From an uncultured Aquitalea sp. (GTDB lineage Bacteria; Pseudomonadota; Gammaproteobacteria; Burkholderiales; Chromobacteriaceae), in NCBI RefSeq assembly GCF_945957525.1, contig NZ_CAMFLA010000009.1:62001-126000 (forward strand): a DNA stretch of 64,000 nucleotides. The letters run 5' to 3'. How positions within the stretch are numbered: position 1 is the stretch's first letter; each line of letters starts with the position of its first letter. Below the pieces are notes generated by a model. The model was not told the origin of the DNA. It ran no database searches and saw only the letters and a program-made list of their open reading frames with translations. Both the position numbers and the translations under genes were made by a program. This document shows positions 1-7,581 of this stretch, one piece after another.

Positions 1-161
1 TCGTTGTCGCTGTTCTGGTACAGCTTGCCCAGCATGAAGGCGAAGCCGATGATGATGGCCAGCTCCGCCGCCATGGCAATGAGGAAGTAGCGCGCAAACA
101 GATTGGCCAGCGAGGGTTTGCGACCGCGGCGGTGCAGGGGCTTCAAGGGCCACATGGTCAT
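1..161 (-). CDS. Sensor histidine kinase, N-terminal fragment (RstB-like), cut by window edge
   Basis: Only the first 53 or so codons are present. The reading starts at ATG 161-159, overlapping the regulator stop by 4 bases (ATGA), so the two genes are translationally coupled. The residues visible are a basic start, MTMWPLKPLHRRGRKP, followed by one hydrophobic membrane segment around residues 25-45 and the start of a periplasmic loop. No catalytic domain is in view. The kinase assignment rests on its position directly after an OmpR-family regulator and on this N-terminal topology. A second ATG two codons later (155-153) is an alternative start. Confidence 0.75.
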   Translation of the reverse strand, partial: MTMWPLKPLHRRGRKPSLANLFARYFLIAMAAELAIIIGFAFMLGKLYQNSDN

Positions 162-865
162 TCCCAATCGCTGCGCGAGAACAGATAACCCTTGCCGCGT
201 ACGGTCTTGATGCGGGTAGGCGCGTCCGGGCTGTCGCCCAGCTTCTTGCGCAGGCGGGAGATACGGGCGTCGATGGAGCGATCCAGGCCGTCAAAACCGA
301 TGCCGCGCAGCTCGTTCATGATGTCGTCGCGCGACAGCACTTGTCCGGCGTGCGAGGCCAGCAGCCACAAAAGATCGAACTCGGCAGTGGTGAGCTCCAT
401 TTCCTCTCCGGACAAGTGGGCCGAGCGCGTGCCCTGGCTGATGGTGAACTGCCCGAAGGAGAGCTGATCGCTGTCCATCACCTCTGCAGGCGCGTCTTCG
501 CCGGTTCCGCGGCGCAGCAAGGCGCGGATGCGCGCCAGCAGGCGGCGCGGCTCCACTGGCTTGGCCAGGTAGTCGTCCGCGCCCAGTTCCAGACCGAGGA
601 TTTCGTCCACGTCTTCATCGCGCGCGGTCATGATGAGAATCCGCCCCTTGTAGGCCAGCCGCACTTCGCGGCAGACATCAAATCCCTCCTTGCCCGGCAG
701 CATCACGTCGAGGATGACGAGGTCGGGACGGGTTTGCAGGATGACGTCGCCGGCGGTGTCGCCGCGCGTGTGGCGGCTGACTTGATAACCGTGCTTGGTC
801 AGGTAGGCGGCGATGAGTTCGGACAAATGAATGTCATCTTCAACGATGAGGATGTGCGGGGCCAT
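158..865 (-). CDS. rstA: OmpR/PhoB-family response regulator, RstA-like
   Basis: This 235-residue regulator has a receiver domain (about 1-120) and a C-terminal winged-helix DNA-binding domain (about 135-232). The acidic pocket EDD is at residues 9-11, the phospho-acceptor Asp53 sits in LVILDVMLPGKEG, and the conserved Lys lies in DDYLAKPVEP. The stretch around IAAYLTKHG, RGD and MLPGKEGFDVCREVR resembles Escherichia coli RstA from memory, so RstA is the closest named relative; the regulon here is unknown. It is the first gene of a two-gene operon with the kinase and diverges from the CstA-type transporter gene, with about 160 bases of shared upstream DNA. Control of that transporter is possible but is inference from position only. 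Confidence 0.85.
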   Translation of the reverse strand: MAPHILIVEDDIHLSELIAAYLTKHGYQVSRHTRGDTAGDVILQTRPDLVILDVMLPGKEGFDVCREVRLAYKGRILIMTARDEDVDEILGLELGADDYLAKPVEPRRLLARIRALLRRGTGEDAPAEVMDSDQLSFGQFTISQGTRSAHLSGEEMELTTAEFDLLWLLASHAGQVLSRDDIMNELRGIGFDGLDRSIDARISRLRKKLGDSPDAPTRIKTVRGKGYLFSRSDWE

Positions 866-1024
866 GCCGGATCCGTTTACTCAGAGATGGCGAAATAGTA
901 CCACCGGGAAAGCCCTAACAGGCATGGGCTTGTATTTCATGGCTTATCCGCACAGAATCGACCGTACAAGAGCCCCATCCAGACCGGATAACGGGGCTCA
1001 ACATCATAAAAGGACAGAGATCAC

Positions 1025-3091
1025 ATGCAACGCTTAAAGGAATGGGCAATCTGGATTGCCGTTGCCTTGGCGGGAGCCGTCGCTTTCGCCACCGTAGCAC
1101 TCAATCGGGGCGAGCCCGTCAATGCGATCTGGCTCATCGTAGCGGCGGTGTCGGTGTATTCCATCGCATACCGCTTCTACAGCCGCTTCATCGCCAATAC
1201 CGTGATGGAGTTGGACGAACGCCGCCTGACGCCGGCTGAACGTCACAACGACGGTCTGGACTACGTGCCCACCAACAAGTGGGTGGTCTTCGGCCATCAT
1301 TTCGCCGCCATCGCCGGCGCCGGCCCGTTGGTGGGCCCGGTGCTGGCCGCGCAGATGGGTTACCTGCCCGGCACGCTGTGGATTCTGGTTGGCGTGATGC
1401 TGGCCGGCGCGGTGCAGGACTTCCTGATTCTGTTCCTTTCCATCCGCCGCGATGGCAAATCGCTGGGTGAAATGATCCGCATGGAGCTGGGTCCCATTCC
1501 GGGCGTCATCGCTTCCATCGGCATCCTGATGATCATGATCATCCTGCTGGCCGTGCTGGCGCTGGTGGTGGTCAAGGCGCTGGCCGGCAGCCCGTGGGGC
1601 ACCTTCACCATTGCTGCCACCATTCCGATTGCGCTGTTCATGGGCGTGTACACGCGTTACATCCGGCCGGGACGCATCGGTGAAATTTCCGTCATCGGTT
1701 TCGTGCTGCTGATGCTGGCCATCCTGTACGGCGGCGATGTGGCCCACAGTCCTACTCTGGCCCCGCTGTTCACCTTCCAGGGCACCACGCTGGCGTGGAT
1801 CCTGATTGGCTACGGCTTCATCGCTTCCGTGCTGCCGGTATGGCTGCTGCTGGCCCCGCGCGACTATCTGTCCACTTTCCTCAAGATCGGCACCATTGTC
1901 GGCCTGGCCATCGGCATCCTGTTTGTCGCGCCGAGTCTGCACATGCCGGCGCTGACCCGCTTCATTGATGGTTCCGGCCCGGTGTTCGCCGGCAACCTGT
2001 TCCCCTTCCTGTTCATCACCATCGCCTGCGGCGCGGTGTCCGGTTTCCATGCGCTGGTATCTTCCGGCACCACGCCCAAGCTGGTGGAAAACGAAGCGCA
2101 TGTGCGCATGGTGGGCTACGGCGCCATGCTGATGGAAAGCTTCGTCGCCATCATGGCGCTGATTGCCGCCTGCGTGCTGGACCCGGGCGTCTACTTCGCC
2201 ATGAACAGCCCAGCCGCCGTCATCGGCAAGACTGCGGCCGAAGCGGCGCAAGTGATCTCCGGCTGGGGCTTTGTCATCACGCCGGACATGCTGACCCAGA
2301 TGGCCAAGGACGTGGGCGAAAGCACCATCCTGTCCCGTGCCGGCGGTGCGCCGACACTGGCGGTGGGGATGGCTCACATCCTGTCCAACGTCATCGGCGG
2401 CAAGGCCATGATGGCCTTCTGGTATCACTTCGCCATCCTGTTTGAAGCGCTGTTCATCCTCACTACCATCGATGCGGGTACCCGCGTGCTGCGTTTCATG
2501 ATCCAGGATCTGCTGGGCCTGCTGGTAAAACCGATGGCCAATACCGAATCCTGGGTGGCCAACCTGGTGGCCACCGGCCTTGCCGTGGCAGGCTGGGGCT
2601 ACTTCCTGTATCAGGGCGTGGTGGATCCGCTGGGCGGCATCAATACGCTGTGGCCGCTGTTTGGTATTGCCAACCAGATGCTGGCCGGCATTGCCTTGAT
2701 CCTCGCCACCGTGGTGCTGATCAAGATGCAGAAGCTGCGCTATGTCTGGGTGACTGCCGTGCCGACGGTGTGGCTGCTGACCGTGACGCTGGTAGCCGGC
2801 TGGCAAAAGCTGTTCCACAGCAGCCCCAAGATCAGCTTCCTTGCCCACGCCGACAAGTTCTCCGCCGCCGCCGCTAAGGGCGAGTCGCTGGCCCCGGCGA
2901 AGAATCTGGCGCAGATGCACCAGATCATCTTCAATGACTATGTGGACGCCACCCTGACCGCCATGTTCATGGCGGTGGTGCTGGCCATGTTGTTGTTCTC
3001 GATCAACGTTGTCCGCAAGGCGCTGGCGGTGAAGTGGGTGACCACGCGCGAAGTGCCGGCGGCCTATCGTGAAGGAGGCGCCAATGCGTGA
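1025..3091 (+). CDS. cstA: CstA/BtsT-family peptide or pyruvate transporter
   Basis: This 688-residue polytopic inner-membrane protein belongs to the CstA carbon-starvation family (E. coli CstA about 700, BtsT about 716 residues). Family members import peptides or pyruvate with protons or sodium. The conserved first half is visible: SRFIANTVMELDERRLTPAE, then NKWVVFGHHFAAIAGAGPLVGPVLAAQ, then an AGAVQDF loop. Multiple hydrophobic segments continue to about residue 670. An AAAGGA-type ribosome-binding site precedes ATG 1025. It overlaps the small partner gene by 8 bases. Substrate choice between peptides and pyruvate cannot be read from sequence. Confidence 0.9.
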   Translation: MQRLKEWAIWIAVALAGAVAFATVALNRGEPVNAIWLIVAAVSVYSIAYRFYSRFIANTVMELDERRLTPAERHNDGLDYVPTNKWVVFGHHFAAIAGAGPLVGPVLAAQMGYLPGTLWILVGVMLAGAVQDFLILFLSIRRDGKSLGEMIRMELGPIPGVIASIGILMIMIILLAVLALVVVKALAGSPWGTFTIAATIPIALFMGVYTRYIRPGRIGEISVIGFVLLMLAILYGGDVAHSPTLAPLFTFQGTTLAWILIGYGFIASVLPVWLLLAPRDYLSTFLKIGTIVGLAIGILFVAPSLHMPALTRFIDGSGPVFAGNLFPFLFITIACGAVSGFHALVSSGTTPKLVENEAHVRMVGYGAMLMESFVAIMALIAACVLDPGVYFAMNSPAAVIGKTAAEAAQVISGWGFVITPDMLTQMAKDVGESTILSRAGGAPTLAVGMAHILSNVIGGKAMMAFWYHFAILFEALFILTTIDAGTRVLRFMIQDLLGLLVKPMANTESWVANLVATGLAVAGWGYFLYQGVVDPLGGINTLWPLFGIANQMLAGIALILATVVLIKMQKLRYVWVTAVPTVWLLTVTLVAGWQKLFHSSPKISFLAHADKFSAAAAKGESLAPAKNLAQMHQIIFNDYVDATLTAMFMAVVLAMLLFSINVVRKALAVKWVTTREVPAAYREGGANA

Positions 3092-3272
3092 ATGGTGGCG
3101 CGCGCTGAACAGTACCGCCAGGCTGATGGTGGGGGTGAAGGACTATGACCGTTACGTCGCTTCCCGCCGTCGCTTCAGCCCTGACGCGCCGGTGATGACG
3201 CGCGAAGAGTTCTTCCGCTTCTGCCAGGAAGAACGCTACGGCGGCAAGTCCATGAAAAAGTGTCCTTGCTGA
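3084..3272 (+). CDS. YbdD/YjiX-family small protein, CstA partner
   Basis: This 62-residue soluble protein starts at ATG 3084, five bases after a near-perfect AAGGAGG ribosome-binding site and overlapping the transporter stop. It is chosen over an upstream GTG at 3069, which would place that site inside the gene. The family (YbdD/YjiX, DUF466) almost always follows a CstA/BtsT gene. Conserved features seen are the Trp-rich start MREWWRALN, the YDRYVASRR segment, the FFRFCQEERYGG segment, and a Cys-Pro-Cys C-terminus. It probably supports transport, but its exact role is not known to me. Confidence 0.85.
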   Translation: MREWWRALNSTARLMVGVKDYDRYVASRRRFSPDAPVMTREEFFRFCQEERYGGKSMKKCPC

Positions 3273-3292
3273 CCGTATACCGGACCATAAGG

Positions 3293-3322
3293 AAAACCGC
3301 CCGCATGTTTGCGGGCGGTTTT
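3293..3322 (+). terminator. Rho-independent terminator after the cstA operon
   Basis: A perfect 12-bp stem (AAAACCGCCCGC at 3293-3304 with its complement at 3311-3322) closes a 6-base loop and is followed by a T-rich run. The A-rich 5' side lets it work for the convergent yeiH gene as well. Confidence 0.85.
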
Positions 3323-3362
3323 GTTTTTGGCCGTCGACGGCGGAGGTCGGAGATCGTGCGGC

Positions 3363-4388
3363 TCAGTGCAGCAGATGCATGATGCCGCTATTGATCAGCG
3401 TGCCGCCCACCAGCAACCAGGCAAACAGGATGGTGGCGAGCACCAAGGGGCGGGCACCGGCCTGACGGATGGCGGAGACGTGGGTGGTAAGACCCAGCGC
3501 GCCCATGGCCATGGCCAGCACTAGATTGTCCAGCGCAATCAGTTGATCCACTACATGGACCGGCAACAGGTGCAGCGAGTTGAAGCCGGCCATGCCGAGG
3601 AAGAGCACGGCGAACCAGGGAATGGTGATGCTGCGTTTTTCCTGCTGGCCGCCGCTGTGGCGGCGGGACAGCCAGGCCGACAGGATCACCAGGAAGGGGG
3701 CCAGCATCATCACGCGGATCATCTTGGTGATGACGGCGCTGGTGGCGGCGGTTTCGCTGACCGCGCGGCCGGCGGCCACGGCTTGCGCCACTTCATGCAC
3801 GGTGGAGCCAGTGAATACGCCGTAAGCGAATTCGGATACGCCAAGGTGCTCGATGGCGGCGTACATTACCGGGTAGAGGAACATGGCCAGCGTGCCGAAC
3901 ACCACCACCGTGGCCACGGCCACCGCCACTTTTTCTGCATGCGCCTTCACTACCGGCTCGGTGGCCAGTACTGCGGCCGCACCACAGATGGAGCTGCCTG
4001 CGCCAATCAGGATCACGCTTTGTTCATCCAGACCGAGTTTCTTTCGGCCAACCCAGAAAGCCAGCAGGAAAGTGGAAGACAACACCAGCGCGTCGATGGC
4101 GATGCCGGCCACGCCCACTGTGGCGATGTCCTGAAAGGTGAGCTTGAAGCCGTAAAGAATGATGCCAAGGCGCAGCAATTGCGCTTTGGAAAACGCCACG
4201 CCGTGGTGACAGGACTGCGCCAGCGCCGGGTAGAGCGTATTGCCCAGCAGCATGCCGCCAACAATGGCGATGGTGAGAGCCGACAGGCCAAGTTGGCTGA
4301 AAGCCGGCAGCGAGGCCAGCCAGATGGCGGCAAGCGCCAGGACCAGGGCCAGCGCGATGCCGGGAAGTCGTTGCGATAAAGTATTCAT
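3363..4388 (-). CDS. yeiH: YeiH-family (UPF0324) putative sulfate/sulfite exporter
   Basis: This 341-residue inner-membrane protein has about ten hydrophobic segments and belongs to UPF0324 (E. coli YeiH, 349 residues). Motifs seen include [15 protein letters not shown] and the helix [20 protein letters not shown], both typical of the family. Start ATG 4388 ([10 protein letters not shown]) fits the family length; the frame stays open upstream to 4469. It diverges from a LysR gene, the arrangement seen for yeiH and yeiE in enterics, where the regulator responds to sulfite. The exporter role is a family prediction. A copy of the TTGGCCGAA word lies inside it at 4043. Confidence 0.85.
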   Translation of the reverse strand: MNTLSQRLPGIALALVLALAAIWLASLPAFSQLGLSALTIAIVGGMLLGNTLYPALAQSCHHGVAFSKAQLLRLGIILYGFKLTFQDIATVGVAGIAIDALVLSSTFLLAFWVGRKKLGLDEQSVILIGAGSSICGAAAVLATEPVVKAHAEKVAVAVATVVVFGTLAMFLYPVMYAAIEHLGVSEFAYGVFTGSTVHEVAQAVAAGRAVSETAATSAVITKMIRVMMLAPFLVILSAWLSRRHSGGQQEKRSITIPWFAVLFLGMAGFNSLHLLPVHVVDQLIALDNLVLAMAMGALGLTTHVSAIRQAGARPLVLATILFAWLLVGGTLINSGIMHLLH

Positions 4389-4480
4389 GATGGCTACCTG
4401 CTTGTGCTGTGAGGCGCTTGCCAGGAAGCGCCGGGACAGTCCCAACGATACGCCGTTGCCATTCAGCAAAAAAACGGATA

Positions 4481-4506
4481 ATTTTTCTATATATAATTAG
4501 AAAAAT
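4481..4506. promoter_or_regulatory. AT-rich palindrome between yeiH and yeiE, candidate LysR operator
   Basis: A perfect 9-bp inverted repeat ATTTTTCTA / TAGAAAAAT (4481-4489 and 4498-4506) surrounds the 8-base spacer TATATAAT. It lies in the divergent promoter region of the LysR regulator and its likely target. Inverted A/T-rich dyads are usual LysR-type binding sites. The extreme AT content against a GC-rich background also suits overlapping -10 elements. Confidence 0.5.
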
Positions 4507-4545
4507 TTATTATATGGCGGTGCAGTCCACTCAAAGAGAGATCAC

Positions 4546-5436
4546 ATGGCACTACGTATCAGCCTGCGCGAGTTGGAAGTCTTCGTCGCCATTGCCGATC
4601 ACGGCACCGTGACGGCGGCGGCGGATGGTATTGGTCTGACCCAGTCCGCCGCCAGCCAGGCGCTGGCTTCACTGGAGGGGGGACTATCAGCTACCGTCTT
4701 TGACCGGGTGGGCCGAAAGCTGCTGCTCAACGAACAGGGCCGGCTGCTGTTGCCGCGCGCCCGCGCCATGCTGGACAGCGCACAGGAGATGCAGCAGATG
4801 TTCACCGGCGACGCCGGCATGCATTTGCGGCTGGGGGCCAGCACCACCATTGGCAACTATCTGTTGCCGGCGCGATTAGCGGATTTCCGCTTGCGGCATC
4901 CGGCGGCAGTTGTGGAGTTGATGGTGGCCAATACCGCCGATGTAGTGGATGCGGTGGCCACCTTTCGCGTGGACGCCGGTTTCATCGAGGGCCCATGCCA
5001 TCATCCGGAGCTGGTGGTGGAACCCTGGCGGCAAGACCGCATGTGCGTCTTCGCCGCGGCGGGCCATCCGTTGGCAAAAGGCGAGGCGACGCTGGCGCAA
5101 TTGGGCGGCGCGGAGTGGGTGCTGCGGGAGGCCGGCTCCGGCACGCGCGAGGAGGTGGAGCGCCTGCTGCTGCCCCATCTGGGCAGCCTGGGACAGGTGA
5201 TGGAGCTGGGGCAGTCGGAGGCGATCAAACAGCTGGTGGCGGCCGGCATGGGCATCAGCTGCCTGTCCGCGCATGTGGTGGCGGAATGGCTGGCCGATGG
5301 CCGGCTGGTGGAGTTGCGCAGCCCGCTGCCGACCCTCTACCGTACCCTGTTTCGCGTGCGGCACAAGGACAAAGTCATGGGGCGCGGCATGGTCAGGTTT
5401 GCAGAGGACAATCCTCCGGACGAGCCGGTCGGCTGA
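4546..5436 (+). CDS. yeiE: LysR-family transcriptional regulator, YeiE-like
   Basis: This 296-residue LysR-type regulator has a winged helix-turn-helix at about residues 5-65 (LRELEVFVAIADHGTVTAAA, then LTQSAASQALASLE) and a substrate-binding-like effector domain from about 90. The ATG at 4546 follows AGAGAGATCAC. It diverges from yeiH, so it probably controls that exporter. Related enteric YeiE proteins sense sulfite, and a sulfur-oxyanion ligand is a reasonable inference here. The effector domain retains the VLREAGSGTREEVE segment that contacts ligands in CysB/YeiE-like proteins. Confidence 0.85.
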   Translation: MALRISLRELEVFVAIADHGTVTAAADGIGLTQSAASQALASLEGGLSATVFDRVGRKLLLNEQGRLLLPRARAMLDSAQEMQQMFTGDAGMHLRLGASTTIGNYLLPARLADFRLRHPAAVVELMVANTADVVDAVATFRVDAGFIEGPCHHPELVVEPWRQDRMCVFAAAGHPLAKGEATLAQLGGAEWVLREAGSGTREEVERLLLPHLGSLGQVMELGQSEAIKQLVAAGMGISCLSAHVVAEWLADGRLVELRSPLPTLYRTLFRVRHKDKVMGRGMVRFAEDNPPDEPVG

Positions 5437-5444
5437 ACAGCCGC

Positions 5445-5453
5445 TTCGGCCAA
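5445..5453 (-). repeat. Intergenic copy of the TTGGCCGAA word
   Basis: An exact copy lies just after the yeiE stop, before the terminator. It reads GCTTGGCCGAAGC on the minus strand and is one of five intergenic copies. Confidence 0.8.
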
Positions 5454-5483
5454 GCTTGTGTCGACGGTGCGTACCGCCGGCGG

Positions 5484-5520
5484 GCAAAAAAACAGCCGGG
5501 CATGACCGGCTGTTTTTTGC
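5484..5520. terminator. Bidirectional terminator between yeiE and thrB
   Basis: The stem GCAAAAAAACAGCCGG pairs with CCGGCTGTTTTTTGC around a 6-base loop. It has A-rich and T-rich flanks, so it can end both converging transcripts. Confidence 0.85.
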
Positions 5521-5533
5521 CAAAGAGCGAGGA

Positions 5534-6475
5534 TCAGTCCAGCCAGAACTCTTGCCGGGCGCGGTGCGCTTCCACCAGGCGCTGGAACACTTTCGGGTCC
5601 TTGGTGTAGGTGAGCTCGCCCGCCATCGGCTTGTAGAGATCCAGCAGCCGCGAGGTCCAGAAGCGCAATCCCGCGCCGCGCAGCATCACCGGCCAGGCGT
5701 CCCGTTCGCCCTGGGTCAGCGGACGCACCGACTGGTAGCCGGCCAGCAGGGCGCGCGCGTGTTCGGCGCCGATCTCGCCGTCCTCCTGCCGCGCCCAGTC
5801 GTTGACAGCGATGGCCAGGTCGTACAGCAGCACATCGTTGCAGGCGTAGTAGAAGTCGATGAAGCCGGCGATGTGGTCGCCGTCCATCAGCACATTGTCG
5901 CGGAACAGGTCTGCGTGGATCACGCCCACCGGCAGGTGGTCGAAGCGGTGGCTGTCCTGATACAGCACCTCTTCGCGCAGGCTGGCGGCGTCGGCGGCGT
6001 CCATGAACTCGTACAGTTGCGCGGCGGTGTCGCTCCACCAGCGCGGGCCGCGCGGGTTCTTCATGTGCCGCGGGAAGGTGTTGCCCGCCACATGCATCTG
6101 CGCCAGCATCTCGCCCACCGCGCGGCACTGAGCCGGCGACGGTGCGGAAACGTCGGCGCCGGACAGGCAGGACACCAGGCAGGCCGGCTTGCCGGCCAGC
6201 AGCGAGGCAAACTGGTCGGTGTGATCCGCCACCGGGGCCGGGCAGGCCACGCCGTGACGGGCCAGATGGCTCATCAGTGTCAGGTAGTAGGGCAGCTCCG
6301 TCAGCTGCAGGGTTTCAAACAGCGTCAGCACGTAACGGCCGTGCGTGGTGGTGACGAAGTAGTTGGTATTGGTGACGCCAGCGGCGATGCCTTTGAGCTC
6401 CACCAGCTGTCCCAGCGCGTAACGGGACAGCCAGTCGCGCATCATGTCATCGCTGACCGTGGTATAGACCGACAT
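5534..6475 (-). CDS. thrB: Homoserine kinase (APH-fold, type II ThrB)
   Basis: This 313-residue enzyme phosphorylates homoserine at the ATP-dependent step towards threonine. It belongs to the aminoglycoside-phosphotransferase-fold ThrB family of Pseudomonas and betaproteobacteria, not the GHMP type. Key pieces are GIAAGVTNTNYFV near the nucleotide loop, the catalytic loop HADLFRDNVLMDG, and the metal-binding GFIDFYYACND. It is the promoter-distal gene of a run with DUF2782, a neighbour pairing often seen next to polA. MetX at 30.5 kb uses the same substrate. Confidence 0.93.
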   Translation of the reverse strand: MSVYTTVSDDMMRDWLSRYALGQLVELKGIAAGVTNTNYFVTTTHGRYVLTLFETLQLTELPYYLTLMSHLARHGVACPAPVADHTDQFASLLAGKPACLVSCLSGADVSAPSPAQCRAVGEMLAQMHVAGNTFPRHMKNPRGPRWWSDTAAQLYEFMDAADAASLREEVLYQDSHRFDHLPVGVIHADLFRDNVLMDGDHIAGFIDFYYACNDVLLYDLAIAVNDWARQEDGEIGAEHARALLAGYQSVRPLTQGERDAWPVMLRGAGLRFWTSRLLDLYKPMAGELTYTKDPKVFQRLVEAHRARQEFWLD

Positions 6476-6484
6476 CGTGTTCCC

Positions 6485-6811
6485 TTAGAAGCGCTTCAGG
6501 ACCCATTGCGGGATGATGATGCGGCGATTCGGATCAATCTGCTTGAGACTGCCGCTGCCGTCGTCGTCCATCAGGTAGTAGGGAAAGCCGATGCTGGGCG
6601 TCACCTTCACCATATAGAGGTGACCGTTGAGGCGGTACTCTTCCACCTTGTCGTCGCCGCGCTGGATGATGCGCACTTCCGGCTCGGCGACGGCGCCGGC
6701 GGCGTCCTCGGTGATGGTGGGGGGCGGAGGCACCACGGCCGGAGCGGGCGGGGTGGCCGCCCAGACGGCGGCCATCGGCAGAACGGCCAGGGCAAGGAGA
6801 AGACGACGCAT
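6485..6811 (-). CDS. DUF2782 family secreted protein
   Basis: This 108-residue protein carries a Sec signal peptide (MRRLLLALAVLPMAAVWAA) and a Pro-rich stretch. The conserved domain from about residue 45 includes VRIIQRGDDKVEEYRLNG, a YMVKV strand, and the ending RRIIIPQWVLKRF. DUF2782 proteins of about this length commonly sit beside thrB and polA in beta- and gammaproteobacteria. A periplasmic location is likely; the function is unknown. Confidence 0.8.
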   Translation of the reverse strand: MRRLLLALAVLPMAAVWAATPPAPAVVPPPPTITEDAAGAVAEPEVRIIQRGDDKVEEYRLNGHLYMVKVTPSIGFPYYLMDDDGSGSLKQIDPNRRIIIPQWVLKRF

Positions 6812-6833
6812 AAACGGTCCTTTGGGAAAAGGC

Positions 6834-7562
6834 TTACAGGTTGAGGAGTTTCTCGCGTTCTTCGGGCAGGGCCTCGAAACCGCGGGTCTCGTAATGCTTG
6901 AAGATGGTGTCGACGATGGTTTGCGGATCGTCGATCAGCTGGATGAGGTCCAGATCTTCCGGGTTGATCATCTTCTCTTTTACCAGATGGTTTTTCACCC
7001 AGTCCAGCAAACCGCCCCAGAATTCGCTGCAACACAGGATAATGGGGATGCGGCGGCTTTTGCCGGTCTGGATCAGGGTGAGCGCTTCGAACATTTCGTC
7101 CAGCGTGCCGAAGCCGCCCGGCATCACCACATAGGCGATGGCGTGCTTGACGAACATCACCTTGCGACTGAAGAAGTGATTGAACTTGACCGAGAGATCC
7201 TGGTATTCGTTGGGCTTCTGCTCGTGGGGCAGCACGATGTTGAGCGCCACCGACGGGCTCTTGCCGTAATAGGCACCCTTGTTGGCGGCTTCCATGATGC
7301 CGGGGCCGCCGCCGGAAATAACTGAAAAGCCGGAGTCGGAAAGCAGGCGGGCAACCTCCTCGGTCAGCTTATAATACGCATGGTCGCGCGGGGTGCGCGC
7401 GCTGCCGAAGATGCTCACGGCCGGCGTAATGCCTTGCAGTTCTTCGGCCGACTCGACAAACTCCGACAGAATCTTCATTACATGCCACGCCTCGCGCGAA
7501 CGGAAGCGCTGCATCATGGCGTAGCGGTCGCTGGTCTGCGGCAACTTATCGGACAAGCTCAT
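6834..7562 (-). CDS. LOG-family protein (nucleoside 5'-monophosphate phosphoribohydrolase-like)
   Basis: This 242-residue Rossmann-fold protein belongs to the TIGR00730/LOG family. The hallmark PGGFGTLDEMFE motif is present, along with SGGGPGIMEAANKGA for phosphate binding. Characterised members release a base from a nucleoside 5'-monophosphate. The N-terminal extension of about 45 residues is longer than in small LOG proteins and matches the longer proteobacterial subgroup. It diverges from polA, with only 19 bases between start codons. Confidence 0.85.
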   Translation of the reverse strand: MSLSDKLPQTSDRYAMMQRFRSREAWHVMKILSEFVESAEELQGITPAVSIFGSARTPRDHAYYKLTEEVARLLSDSGFSVISGGGPGIMEAANKGAYYGKSPSVALNIVLPHEQKPNEYQDLSVKFNHFFSRKVMFVKHAIAYVVMPGGFGTLDEMFEALTLIQTGKSRRIPIILCCSEFWGGLLDWVKNHLVKEKMINPEDLDLIQLIDDPQTIVDTIFKHYETRGFEALPEEREKLLNL

Positions 7563-7581
7563 TTTTTCGCCTCTTTTTTCT

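Noticed and set aside
1034-2920. A 628-codon open frame on the minus strand
   Set aside because: It is antisense to the CstA-type gene; its translation is low-complexity His/Gln/Gly-rich, typical of a GC-rich shadow frame.
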